Under the pieces are notes generated by a model. It worked only from the letters and a program-made list of their open reading frames with translations. It did no database searches and had not been told where the DNA came from. The position numbers were made by a program, and so were the translations under genes. A stretch of DNA of 64,000 nucleotides, from assembly GCF_900110495.1 (NCBI RefSeq), contig NZ_FODX01000005.1, positions 148,285-212,284 of the forward strand. The letters are read 5' to 3'. The DNA comes from Nitrosovibrio sp. Nv6 (GTDB lineage Bacteria; Pseudomonadota; Gammaproteobacteria; Burkholderiales; Nitrosomonadaceae). Below, piece after piece: positions 51,943-60,599 of the stretch. Positions within the stretch are counted from its first letter, which is position 1. Every line of letters begins with the position of its first letter.

Positions 51943-54042
51943 TCAATTGAACTGGTATTTCATGGTAAACCAGACATTGCGCTCCCGAGCCGGCAGTGCG
52001 TTAAAGCTCGTGCCTGCCGCGTTGCGGATTGCATATGAAAAGTACTTTTCATCAAATAAATTATTTACCGCCATGCTCAACAGCAACTTCCTTATCTGAT
52101 GAGTAACCTTGAGATCCACGGTGACGTAATCCGGCATGCGACGTGTGGCAGTATTGGCCTGATCGTTATCAAATACCTGTTCGCCCACATAATTCATCAT
52201 TGCCGCGATGCGCGTTTCAGGTGCAAGGCGAAACGTACCACCGGCCGCAGCGCTGTGGCGCGGCACCAATGGAATGATATTCCCCGAAATATCTACGCCG
52301 CCAAAGTTTCCTTCACGAAAACGCGCCTCGGTGTATGTATAGTTGCCAAATATATCGATTTTATTCGTAACAGCCCAGGAGCCTTCGATTTCGGCACCCT
52401 GCCGCCGGGTAGGAGGAAGATTCGTATTGGCAAAGAACCGGAATGGGTCTACATTCATGAAGCCGATCTCGTTGTTGAGATTGATCCGGTAAAGCGCCGC
52501 GCGTCCGCGTACCGATCCTTTCTGATAATCCAGGCCGATTTCGCCGGTATGCGCGGTTTGGGGCTCAAGTATCCTGACTATCGAATCGAACGCAGGCCCG
52601 CCGAATTGATTGTAGTTTTCATCTACCGTGGCTATTCGGAAGCTTCGGCCAAATTTGCCATAGAATGAAAAAGCGGATCCCAGGGGCTGGCGCACCCCGG
52701 CATCATAGGCATATACAGTGCGGCTCTGCCGATCGCGGGCATGGGCTGCTGAATTGAAACGGTCGGTCGCTCTGTTGTCCACCCATTGCAGCCGTCCTCC
52801 CAGTGTGACGACCGTGCCCTTGGGCAAGGTAGCGGAATGCTGCAGGTAAATCGCACGATTCTGCTGCGTTGCCACCACATCGGTCTGCAACACGTTGGCT
52901 GATGCCGGGCCCGGTACAGTTTCCATTCCGGTAAAGCGTTTGGCATTATAATCCCACCATTCCAGATTTGCGCCCAGCACCAGTTCATGGGTGATTCCGA
53001 AAGCCTGAAATGGCAGCTTCATCCGTGGATTGAACAACCATACGTTGGACCGTGAATTGACGAATGTTTTGGAATTGAAGGCATCAATACTATAGTCGTC
53101 GAATAAAGCTGTACGATGGTTGTCGCGAAAAGACAGGTCTGCGGCAAGATCGCCAAATCCAGTGGTGCGTTCTCCCCTGAGGGTTACAAATGCTCCCTCG
53201 CGGGTGGTGAAATCTCGTGGTGTGGAGGTCCCTTTCCGGTCCGCTGTCAGTTGTGCTTCCGTGCGCGTAGCTGGTAATTCCAATTTTTGGTCATCCAGGC
53301 CAAACTTCAGCAATGCCCTGCCATTGGCGAACTGATAACGCAGATCTCCTTGCACATTCATTTGATGAAGCGAATTGTTGAGGCGATAATTATCTGTTTG
53401 CAGCGCATTCCCGGTGAGTGCCAGCGCAAGATTCTTGCCTGCCGCGTTTAATGTCCCATTGACTTCCGTTCCGCCATAGCTGCCAAACGAAAGCCCACCG
53501 GTGCCAGACACGCGGCCAGGGCTGGCGGCTCGCGTCACTATATTGATTACGCCCCCTGTGGCGCCAGCTCCATAGGTTACCGCCCCGCTACTTCGCAGCA
53601 CCTCGATGCGTTCGATGGAATCAAGAGGAACCGTCGACCAGCGAATACCCACCAGTTCATTTTCGTTCATCCGTTGGCCGTCAAGCAAAACCAGCGTGTT
53701 CTGGTTGCCGGTAATGCCGAATCCTCGGATATCGATCTGTGGATCGGGGCTGCCATCGACGTTGCGGGTATGTACTCCGGCCAGCTGTTGTATTAACTCC
53801 GGCAAAGTTGATGCGGCGCTGTTCTTGATCTGCTCCGCGCTGATAATGGAAACCCCTATCGGCAGTTTCTCCACACGCTGATTAAAGCGTGTCGCGGTAA
53901 CAACAACCTCTTCGAGCTGACTTTTCGGCGAATCATCGATGCTAACGGCCCATGAAGGCGCAGGAACAGCAAGAAATGACAAGACAAGTTTGCGGAATAG
54001 GCTCACGGTATCAGCTTGTGTTTGGGAACCAAAAATTCCCAT
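51943..54042 (-). CDS. btuB: BtuB-like TonB-dependent cobalamin receptor
   Basis: A 699-residue outer-membrane receptor with a signal peptide ending APSWA, a TonB box EEVVVTATR near residue 44 and a plug (GVHTRNVDGSPDPQIDIRGF; GAGATGGVINIVTRA). A barrel ending WFTMKYQFN with a C-terminal aromatic-rich strand follows. The functional call rests on the cobalamin riboswitch directly upstream. The start is uncertain: the ATG at 54042 and a GTG at 54006 both lack ribosome binding sites, and a small TGGGAA/TTCCCA hairpin spans the first codons. Confidence 0.85.
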   Translation of the reverse strand: MGIFGSQTQADTVSLFRKLVLSFLAVPAPSWAVSIDDSPKSQLEEVVVTATRFNQRVEKLPIGVSIISAEQIKNSAASTLPELIQQLAGVHTRNVDGSPDPQIDIRGFGITGNQNTLVLLDGQRMNENELVGIRWSTVPLDSIERIEVLRSSGAVTYGAGATGGVINIVTRAASPGRVSGTGGLSFGSYGGTEVNGTLNAAGKNLALALTGNALQTDNYRLNNSLHQMNVQGDLRYQFANGRALLKFGLDDQKLELPATRTEAQLTADRKGTSTPRDFTTREGAFVTLRGERTTGFGDLAADLSFRDNHRTALFDDYSIDAFNSKTFVNSRSNVWLFNPRMKLPFQAFGITHELVLGANLEWWDYNAKRFTGMETVPGPASANVLQTDVVATQQNRAIYLQHSATLPKGTVVTLGGRLQWVDNRATDRFNSAAHARDRQSRTVYAYDAGVRQPLGSAFSFYGKFGRSFRIATVDENYNQFGGPAFDSIVRILEPQTAHTGEIGLDYQKGSVRGRAALYRINLNNEIGFMNVDPFRFFANTNLPPTRRQGAEIEGSWAVTNKIDIFGNYTYTEARFREGNFGGVDISGNIIPLVPRHSAAAGGTFRLAPETRIAAMMNYVGEQVFDNDQANTATRRMPDYVTVDLKVTHQIRKLLLSMAVNNLFDEKYFSYAIRNAAGTSFNALPARERNVWFTMKYQFN

Positions 54043-54131
54043 GTGATAAACAAGGAAATACCGCGGAGGACTTTTTGAGCGAAAAGATATCGATCAGGAT
54101 GTCGCCCCACGCGATATGTTCCGTATAGATT

Positions 54132-54352
54132 CAAGGCCGGTATCCGGGCTTGCAGGATTTGACGTATCGCCTTCCCATGAACTGGAGAATTCACAGTGGC
54201 CTGTCGATACGCCCACACCTGCTTACCGTTGCGGGGGCAGCCCAGGCATAAGAAACTGCGGAACAAGTCCTCCCTGCAGAGGATTGTTCAGCAATGCCCT
54301 ACCTGGTTCCCGTTTAACTCGACCGCGCAAAGCGGTCGAAGCACCTCAAACG
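54132..54352 (-). promoter_or_regulatory. Cobalamin riboswitch upstream of btuB
   Basis: Read on the minus strand, the conserved core is clear and in order: AACGGGAA (54307-54314 region), GCTGCCCCCGCAACGGTAAG (the B12 box), a CACTG element, TGGGAAGGCG, and the closing AAGCCCGGATACCGGCC. A hairpin, GACCGC-TTTG-GCGGTC type, sits near the 5' end. The aptamer ends about 90 bases before the btuB ATG. By analogy it lowers receptor expression when adenosylcobalamin is plentiful. Confidence 0.93.
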
Positions 54353-54541
54353 TGGCGCGCATTCTACCAGAATCATTGGTGTCAGAGCGCTGAAACCTTT
54401 GTGTGAATGCTTCACCCTCGGAATACCGAATGTGTCGCTATGTGAATAAACACGGCGGAACGCGGCGAATTTCTTGAAACTACATTTGAAAAATCGCGTT
54501 ACCAGTTGACTCAACAAGGATTTCCAAACTATAGTGCCCTG

Positions 54542-54742
54542 ATGGAATCGGAACTAAACTCTCTCGAAGAGAAAATTAATCAGTTCGTACGTTTGTGCCA
54601 GCAACTGCGATCGGAGAATATCGAGCTACGCCAGCAACTGGCCGGTGTTGTCAGTGAAAATAGACATCTGACGGAAAAAATAAGCACTGCGACTTCCCGG
54701 CTTGAGGCCATTCTGTTGCAAATTCCCGAAAGCGAAGAATGA
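54542..54742 (+). CDS. Small coiled-coil protein upstream of zapA (TIGR02449-like)
   Basis: A 66-residue, almost wholly helical heptad protein (SELNSLEEKINQFVRLCQQL, then SENIELRQQL). It fits the small coiled-coil family that commonly precedes zapA and somewhat resembles ZapB. It overlaps the zapA start by 4 bases, which argues for a division-related role (inference). I chose the ATG at 54542; the frame is open to a TTG at 54506, and neither has a strong ribosome binding site. Confidence 0.78.
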   Translation: MESELNSLEEKINQFVRLCQQLRSENIELRQQLAGVVSENRHLTEKISTATSRLEAILLQIPESEE

Positions 54743-55047
54743 AGACTCCGCAAACTATTGATGTCATCATCATGGGACGCGAATTCCGCGTCGCCTGTCC
54801 TGACGAAGAGCGCGAGGAGTTACTGCAGGCAGTGGCATATCTCGACAAGAAAATGCGCGATATCAGGGACAGCGGCAAGGTAGCCGGCTCCGAACGCGTT
54901 GCTATTATGGCAGCGCTCAATATCACTCATGAATTGCTCACGGCGAGAAACAGGGGGGGCTTTGACATGGAAGAATTTAAGCGTAGAATCGATTGCATGC
55001 AGGCAGCGCTTGATGCGGTGATGCCAGAACAAGATAAGCTGTTTTGA
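54739..55047 (+). CDS. zapA: Cell division protein ZapA
   Basis: Promotes FtsZ filament bundling at the Z ring. The 102-residue protein has the ZapA N-terminal fold (IDVIIMGREFRVACPDEERE, then LLQAVAYLDKKMRDIRDSGK) and a C-terminal coiled coil (about 60-95). Length and layout are standard. It is followed directly by 6S RNA, an arrangement conserved in many beta- and gammaproteobacteria. Confidence 0.93.
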   Translation: MKTPQTIDVIIMGREFRVACPDEEREELLQAVAYLDKKMRDIRDSGKVAGSERVAIMAALNITHELLTARNRGGFDMEEFKRRIDCMQAALDAVMPEQDKLF

Positions 55048-55131
55048 TCCGGCATCACGAAATTTTCAAGATCGGCTCGAACAGTTTTCACATTTACGCG
55101 TTACTCTAGTTACACGCGGCAGTGGACTAAG

Positions 55132-55314
55132 GTTGTTCCCTGCGGTGTTTGTTAAGACCTATATTCTTTGAACCAACTTTTTGAGAATTGGTTGCAAACC
55201 AGAGCGATGCTGTTGTGCGCGTCCTACGCGGAAGCGCCTGATGCATCCGGTAAGTGACCGCCTTGGACCTTAAGGTTCAAGATAAATGGTCTGACGGCAT
55301 TTGCGGGGACTTTA
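55132..55314 (+). ncRNA. ssrS: 6S RNA
   Basis: Located just after zapA, its usual place. The closing stem is formed by CCCTGCGGTGTTTG (near 55138) and GACGGCATTTGCGGGGA (near 55292). The conserved 3' element CCTTGGACCTTAAGGTTCAA is at about 55261-55280, and a large internal bubble lies between. 6S RNA mimics an open promoter and sequesters the sigma-70 RNA polymerase holoenzyme in stationary phase. The ends are estimated to within about ten bases. Confidence 0.85.
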
Positions 55315-55324
55315 TTTGGAATAC

Positions 55325-55351
55325 AAAAAAAGCGGTTATGCCGCTTTTTTT
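55325..55351 (+). terminator. Intrinsic terminator after 6S RNA
   Basis: The stem AGCGG/CCGCT with loop TTATG is flanked by seven A on the left and seven T on the right, a textbook intrinsic terminator that could work in both directions. Confidence 0.92.
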
Positions 55352-55740
55352 GTTGCCTCTCAGCCACCCAACCAGGAGCGGCTAAAAAATCTGCGCTTTT
55401 AATTTGTGACTGAACTATGCATCATTGAGTCAGCCACACCACCTGCCCCTGGCACAGGTCGATCTTCACATCCGCGCGGCTTCCGCCACACCCCAACCTG
55501 CTGGGGTAAATTCACGCTCTTTGCCAAATCCATTTTCATGTACTAATCTGTTGATTGAGTCCCATGTCTATAACTTCTATCGACAGGTTGAAATGCCGTA
55601 TCAAGGGAAACGTCAATTTAAGGCTAAATCTGGTAAATCGCGGCGAGCCGAAACTGAAATTACGATAATGCACATGCTTGTCCTGCGAATTTTCCCCTGC
55701 GCGCTGCGTTTACTTCTCCGTTTTGAAAGGCATGCCTAAC
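55352..55740. other. Gene-free stretch between 6S RNA and the amidohydrolase
   Basis: About 390 bases. A 104-codon plus-strand open frame (55425-55739) has no family resemblance, no hydrophobic or domain pattern and no ribosome binding site, so I do not call it. The 5-formyltetrahydrofolate cyclo-ligase gene that often follows 6S RNA is absent. Confidence 0.5.
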
Positions 55741-57219
55741 ATGATCCCATCCAAATCCCGCATAGATCCTGACGGCAACCGCCTCCCGATCAAGCTCGAC
55801 ACGACATCAAACGGAGAGTTTGAGCCGGTGCCGCTATCGCCTGTGAATTGCGCAGCGAACCGACTTGCCCATGAGGCGGCCGACAAGAACGCGAAGCGCT
55901 TGGCTGTTTCCCGGAGAGACTTTCTCGTCTCCGCCTGCGGTGCGGCCTCGACGCTTCTCGCTTTCAATGTCGCGAACGCCGCAGCAGGCAAGGTGGGAGG
56001 ATTCTTCAATCTACCCAACGAAGCCGCGCTGGAGCCCGCGCTCGCCCAGGCGCGGATTGGCGGCGATGAATTTATCTTCGACGTGCAGGGGCACTTCGTG
56101 GATCCGAACGGGGCGTGGCTGCAGAAGCTTGCCCCTGGCGTGAAACCATTGAGCCAGATGCCCAAGACCGGCTGCGCGCTCGCGTCCGAGCCTGGGGCGT
56201 ACAGCTATCTGCGCTGCCTTGGCCCCGACGAGTTTATAAAAGATGTGTTCCTCGATTCGGATACCGATATGATGGTGCTCTCCTTCGTCCCCTCACGGCC
56301 GGATGCCGAGCCACTCACCATCCAGACCGCAGACGCGGTGCGCAAGATCGTCGATCGGATGGAGGGCATGCATCGGCTGCTGCTGCATGGACGGGTCAAT
56401 CCCAACCAGGCGGCAGACTTGGATTCGATGGATGAGTTGAAGGAGCGCTGGGGCGTATCCGCGTGGAAGACTTACACGCAGTTCGGGCCTCAAGGCAAGG
56501 GCTATTTTCTATCGGATGAGATCGGCACGCGCTTCATTGAAAAGGCGCGCGAACTCGGCGTCAATATCATCTGTGTGCACAAGGGCCTGCCGTTCGGTAA
56601 ACAATCCTACGAACACAGCAAATGTACTGATATCGGTGTCGTCGCCAAGCGCTTTCCCGACGTCGCGTTTCTGGTCTATCATTCGGGCTTTGTCACCGGG
56701 GTCCCTGAACGCGCTTTCGAGGGCAGGGGTGCGGACGATGGCATCGATACGCTGATCCGCTCGCTCATCGAGAACGACGTCGCGCCAAATAGTAACGTTT
56801 ACGCCGAGCTCGGCAGCACGTGGCGCTACCTGATGCGCGAACCAGAGGCCGCTGCTCATGCATTGGGAAAACTTCTGAAGTACTGTGGCGAGAACAACGT
56901 ACTCTGGGGAACGGACTCTATCTGGTATGGCTCCCCGCAGGATCAGATCCAGGCTTTTCGCGTGTTCCAGATTGCCCAGGACTTGCGCGACAGACATGGC
57001 TATCCGGAAATTACCCCACGGATCCGAGCCAAGATTTTTGGACTCAACGCCGCCAAGGTATATGCGATCAGCCCGGACGAGGTACAGAAATACCTCAGGC
57101 GCGACGGTATCGCCCAGGAACGGCTTGGCTATCTCGAACACCCCGAACCGCATTTCCTCACCTATGGACCAAAGACGCGGCGCGAGTTTCTGAATCTACC
57201 AGGGGCGGGACAGCCCTGA
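55741..57219 (+). CDS. Tat-exported amidohydrolase family protein
   Basis: About 492 residues. A twin-arginine signal is visible at about residues 57-80 (SRRDFLVSACGAASTLLAF), after an unusually long N-terminal region. The body is an amidohydrolase-2-type TIM barrel: FDVQGHFVDPNG near residue 113, VHKGLPFG near 280, LVYHSGFVTG near 310, and NNVLWGTDSIWYGSPQDQI near 385 with the usual late Asp. The first metal-site motif normally reads DxHxH; here the first His is Gln116 and His118 remains. The substrate is unknown. I chose the ATG at 55741, with GAAAGG ten bases upstream. Confidence 0.78.
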   Translation: MIPSKSRIDPDGNRLPIKLDTTSNGEFEPVPLSPVNCAANRLAHEAADKNAKRLAVSRRDFLVSACGAASTLLAFNVANAAAGKVGGFFNLPNEAALEPALAQARIGGDEFIFDVQGHFVDPNGAWLQKLAPGVKPLSQMPKTGCALASEPGAYSYLRCLGPDEFIKDVFLDSDTDMMVLSFVPSRPDAEPLTIQTADAVRKIVDRMEGMHRLLLHGRVNPNQAADLDSMDELKERWGVSAWKTYTQFGPQGKGYFLSDEIGTRFIEKARELGVNIICVHKGLPFGKQSYEHSKCTDIGVVAKRFPDVAFLVYHSGFVTGVPERAFEGRGADDGIDTLIRSLIENDVAPNSNVYAELGSTWRYLMREPEAAAHALGKLLKYCGENNVLWGTDSIWYGSPQDQIQAFRVFQIAQDLRDRHGYPEITPRIRAKIFGLNAAKVYAISPDEVQKYLRRDGIAQERLGYLEHPEPHFLTYGPKTRREFLNLPGAGQP

Positions 57220-57231
57220 GCCGTTAAGAAA

Positions 57232-57254
57232 TGTTCCGCGAAAGTGGGAATCCA
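57232..57254. repeat. REP-like hairpin repeat between convergent genes
   Basis: TTCCGCGAAAGTGGGAATCCA resembles the widespread proteobacterial dispersed repeat whose usual form is TGGATTCCCGCTTTCGCGGG on the other strand. It forms a small GAAA-loop hairpin. The segment GGAATCCA (57247-57254) also pairs with TGGATTCC at 57270-57277. It may end transcripts from both sides. Confidence 0.5.
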
Positions 57255-57378
57255 TGGTTTTGAGAACGTTGGATTCCTGCTCCTGCTTTCTCAGAAATAG
57301 CCCAGCAGAACGATAGTCTTGCCGCTTCTTCCAGCGGTTGCACCTGTGCGACTTATTGCGGGACGTTTTTTGATGAAT

Positions 57379-58692
57379 TCATACCGCCCAGCGCAGCATT
57401 AAAGTGTTATCAGCACCGAGTTCCACCGTAGTACCGAGCTTCTCACCTTCCCTTTTCAGAATATTCTTCAACCAGCGAGCATCCTCGTCAGATGCGCGAG
57501 ACAGCCTGAGGTGTTTAATCTGCATGGGTACCATCTCCAGACTGATCAGATTACCGCTTGAAGGGTCCGTACTTACGAAATACATCAGAGCCAGATCACC
57601 CCGATAAGCCTCATGCCCTGAAATCCCTTCATAGTCGTTCAGGAAATCGCCACAGCCGTAAAGAATCAGTTTTCCTTTATAAACCTCGATCCCTTTCACA
57701 TGGTGGGAAGAATGGCCATGAACAATATCGACATCCGCTTCATCGATCAATCGATGGGCGAATTCCCGTTCAGCGCGCGGAACCTGGTAACCCCAGTTGC
57801 TGCCCCAGTGGATTGAAGCAACCGCAATGTCATCCCGCAGTTTCACTTGCCCAACGCTATTACCGATATCCCGGATCGTTTTGGCGGATAAATCCGGTAA
57901 CAGGTTTACCCCCGGTCTGTTCGACGTTGCTGCCCACCTCCAGGGGATTCCGCTTGTTTCCGAACCAAATGAAAAAACCAGCACCCGCCCTTTTCTTGAA
58001 ACAGTCATCACGGCAGGGGCCTGGGCCTCTTGAATATTGCGCCCTGCTCCTGCAATTTTTATATTTGCCTGCTTCAGTGTCTCCAATGTTTCCGCAAGAC
58101 CGGAGTACCCCCAATCCAGAACATGGTTGTTCGCCAAGGTGCAACAATCGATTTTCGCCGCGGTGATACAAGGAGTATTATCCGGATGCATTCGGTAATT
58201 GACTGCCTTGTCTTCTACGTCATTACTTCGAGTAACCGCGGTTTCCAGATTGATGATACGTAGATCGGGCTTTCTTCGGTCCAGCTCGACAAGCGCATCC
58301 CCCCAGATATAGGAAAATTCCACCGGCTCTGGTATGGGGCCATTTGCCTCTTCGGCAAGGTCCACATAGCCGATGGCGCTTTTCATGTAGCCCTCGAAAA
58401 GGACGGGGTTGCCGGAATGGGGCAAAATCTGATCAATGCCCCTGCCCGTCATAACATCGCCACATAGAAATAAACTGACAACGCCGGATTCCTGCTGCGA
58501 TCTCACAGAGTCTTGTTCCTCGTTCCTCGCGCTGGTCTCGGTTGCGGCAAAGCTGACACCCGAACTATGAGTCATCGTTTGCGCGCAAGTCGGGCGAAGC
58601 GCCATCGCAAATCCTGTGGCAACCGCAGAAACGATGAATCCGCGCCGTTCCAGTTGATGGCGCATATGTTTGACGTTATCAGGAGGCTTCAT
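57379..58692 (-). CDS. CapA-family (poly-gamma-glutamate/PGA_cap) metallophosphatase-like protein
   Basis: About 437 residues with a secretion signal (RRGFIVSAVATGFAMALRP), possibly Tat-like because of the Arg pair. The CapA fold is marked by LFLCGDVMTGRGIDQIL, DLRIINLETAVTR, CCTLANNHVLDWGYSGL, VASIHWGSNWGYQVP and DIVHGHSSHHVKGIEVYKG. CapA proteins have a calcineurin-like phosphoesterase core. Roles range from poly-gamma-glutamate export to unknown hydrolases, and no capBC partner is visible here, so the substrate is open. The start (ATG 58692 or TTG 58716) is uncertain. Confidence 0.82.
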   Translation of the reverse strand: MKPPDNVKHMRHQLERRGFIVSAVATGFAMALRPTCAQTMTHSSGVSFAATETSARNEEQDSVRSQQESGVVSLFLCGDVMTGRGIDQILPHSGNPVLFEGYMKSAIGYVDLAEEANGPIPEPVEFSYIWGDALVELDRRKPDLRIINLETAVTRSNDVEDKAVNYRMHPDNTPCITAAKIDCCTLANNHVLDWGYSGLAETLETLKQANIKIAGAGRNIQEAQAPAVMTVSRKGRVLVFSFGSETSGIPWRWAATSNRPGVNLLPDLSAKTIRDIGNSVGQVKLRDDIAVASIHWGSNWGYQVPRAEREFAHRLIDEADVDIVHGHSSHHVKGIEVYKGKLILYGCGDFLNDYEGISGHEAYRGDLALMYFVSTDPSSGNLISLEMVPMQIKHLRLSRASDEDARWLKNILKREGEKLGTTVELGADNTLMLRWAV

Positions 58693-58803
58693 GACGACAA
58701 AACGGTAGGACTTCAAGCTTTATCCAAATGATTACCGAGAATGGTAGAGACCTTCTCCCCGTGGGGAAATTAACGCCAGAGTTACCGAGCCCTCGCATTT
58801 AGC

Positions 58804-60381
58804 TCAGCCAGCAGGTTTCCAACCCGGTAAGGTCATGCCGATAAATAAATCGGCGAGGGGGTCAAAACCGGCATTTCTGTCCAGAATATCCTGCAGCGAT
58901 CCAGTACTGTGAATTGCTTTCCACCCTGTTATGGAAAACGTGTCTTCGTTATACACATGTTTGGAAAGCAAGGGATTCGTCAAGGCTTGAGAAAAAGCAT
59001 CCACTGCTACCATTCGAAGCATCAATGGCGGCAAGGGCGAATCTTCCACAAGGTCTTCCGCAAACAAACCAACGTAGAAATCAATGTCCTCCACGCGCTG
59101 GTATGTTTTCCTGAGAAAATCAACCACTCGGGAGTCCTCGGAAATGTCGGAGAAATCCCGGGGCCGGGATAGGGACACGTAATCACGGTAATCAGTGTAG
59201 GGAGCCAAGTCAGCCAGACGGCCCTGGTCGATAGCGCGAGTTTCGATTTCCCATAAAAACTCGGCAGTGTTGAACGGACCAAGCCGCGCGGCTCGCTGGC
59301 TACTCATATCCGTGAATGCCCGTCGCAACCCTCCATCGATCAAGAGCCGATTGTTCATGGAGGTCGCTCCCAGAAGGTAGTCTTTGCCATTCCACGTGAT
59401 CCGATTCGGGACTAGGGAATGCCAGCGATACAACAAGCTGAATTCCGTTGTAATCCAGTTGGGCTTGTTCCATGGCGCGTCCCAGGCAACTGATGGATCG
59501 ACGTGATATCGAAACAGGGGGGAGATATGACTGATATATTCCTCCACCACAATCTTGATGAACAACACAATCACCGTATTTCTTGCAGTCTGAAAAATAC
59601 GCTCATCATTCCAATCAGGATGACTCTGTTCAATCTCGCCCGCGAGCCTATTATGCTCTCGCAAAAACAGCGTATTCAACATGGCAACTTGCGGAACGGC
59701 ATTCGTTCGATCTCCTCCAAGGGCAAAAATTCGAGCACGTAACTCTTCCGGATTGGGCGCCCTCTCCAGAGCACTCTTCAGGCCGAGTGGTTTATCGAGG
59801 TCGGCGAATTCCTCCTTTATCCTGTCCTTATCAAAGAGGAAAGGCGAAAACTCTTCCTCTTCGATAAATTGCGATTTCAAACGGCCGCGTTTTCCCCCAA
59901 CTTCGCTTTTAAGCCGAAGGACGTCCGTTTGTTTTTGCAACCGCCCATAGAGTGGGCACATGTCAATCTGATGGTTGGAGGTATTTTGCAGACGCACCTC
60001 CTCCGGCTCATTTGCCTCGGGCATGCGTGTGCGGATAAAACCGTCAGTCAGATACTGGGCAAAAGTCGGAAACAGCAATGTTGATTTATCGGAAAGACGC
60101 TGTTCTCCATTCTGCTGTTTGAAAAGCCCAAGCAAGTCTCCGGATGATGGCAGATTCGGGGTCTTCTTCGCAGGAAGATGACGCGCGCTCCACCGCTGAT
60201 CTGTAAGAGAAATCCATGAAGTATAGTCGTGGACGGTGCTCCAGGGATGGGGTCTGTGGCGGCAGACATTCACGGTCCTGTTGGTGATCCATTCATTTAA
60301 TTTCGTGTTTAGCCACGGCCAGTTTTCCGCGATACCCAAGGCGAGTCTGAGAAGGCGATTCATCAACTTATCAGTTATCAT
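58804..60381 (-). CDS. Cyclooxygenase-like animal-type haem peroxidase
   Basis: About 525 residues from the ATG at 60381, which has GGAGG four to five bases upstream. It aligns by eye along its length with prostaglandin H synthases: YTSWISLTDQRWSARHLP, FLREHNRLAGEI, FQTARNT then IKIVVEEYISHIS, and EFSLLYRWHSLVP. Equivalents of cyclooxygenase Arg120 (Arg35), Tyr385 (Tyr318), the proximal haem ligand His388 (His321) and Ser530 (Ser464) are present. The distal-side motif reads FAQYLTD, keeping Gln (109) but with Asp113 where cyclooxygenases have distal His207. There is no signal peptide and no EGF domain. The likely role is fatty-acid oxygenation (inference). Confidence 0.85.
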   Translation of the reverse strand: MITDKLMNRLLRLALGIAENWPWLNTKLNEWITNRTVNVCRHRPHPWSTVHDYTSWISLTDQRWSARHLPAKKTPNLPSSGDLLGLFKQQNGEQRLSDKSTLLFPTFAQYLTDGFIRTRMPEANEPEEVRLQNTSNHQIDMCPLYGRLQKQTDVLRLKSEVGGKRGRLKSQFIEEEEFSPFLFDKDRIKEEFADLDKPLGLKSALERAPNPEELRARIFALGGDRTNAVPQVAMLNTLFLREHNRLAGEIEQSHPDWNDERIFQTARNTVIVLFIKIVVEEYISHISPLFRYHVDPSVAWDAPWNKPNWITTEFSLLYRWHSLVPNRITWNGKDYLLGATSMNNRLLIDGGLRRAFTDMSSQRAARLGPFNTAEFLWEIETRAIDQGRLADLAPYTDYRDYVSLSRPRDFSDISEDSRVVDFLRKTYQRVEDIDFYVGLFAEDLVEDSPLPPLMLRMVAVDAFSQALTNPLLSKHVYNEDTFSITGWKAIHSTGSLQDILDRNAGFDPLADLFIGMTLPGWKPAG

Positions 60382-60599
60382 CGTTCCTCCGTCCAACAGG
60401 CATACACTCAGGATTTTGAAAAGCTTGCATAGTATCTTCCGCACGCAACGGATTGAAATCGTGTCTCTTTATCTGCGACCCCGGGAATAAACTCTTTGCT
60501 GTGGTTCAGCGACCCAGCTCCATTTTGGTGGAACTCCGGAGTCCACATTCACCTTCCGCACCGTCGCCGCAGTCTCAGTATAGTAATGATCGGCAAAAT

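Noticed and set aside
55425..55739. 104-codon plus-strand open frame before the amidohydrolase
   Set aside because: No family resemblance, signal, ribosome binding site or plausible composition was seen. It probably is upstream untranslated sequence.
55741..60381. Amidohydrolase, CapA-like and cyclooxygenase-like genes as one operon or system
   Set aside because: They are on different strands (the first is convergent with the other two) and have no evident shared substrate. The grouping is only by proximity.
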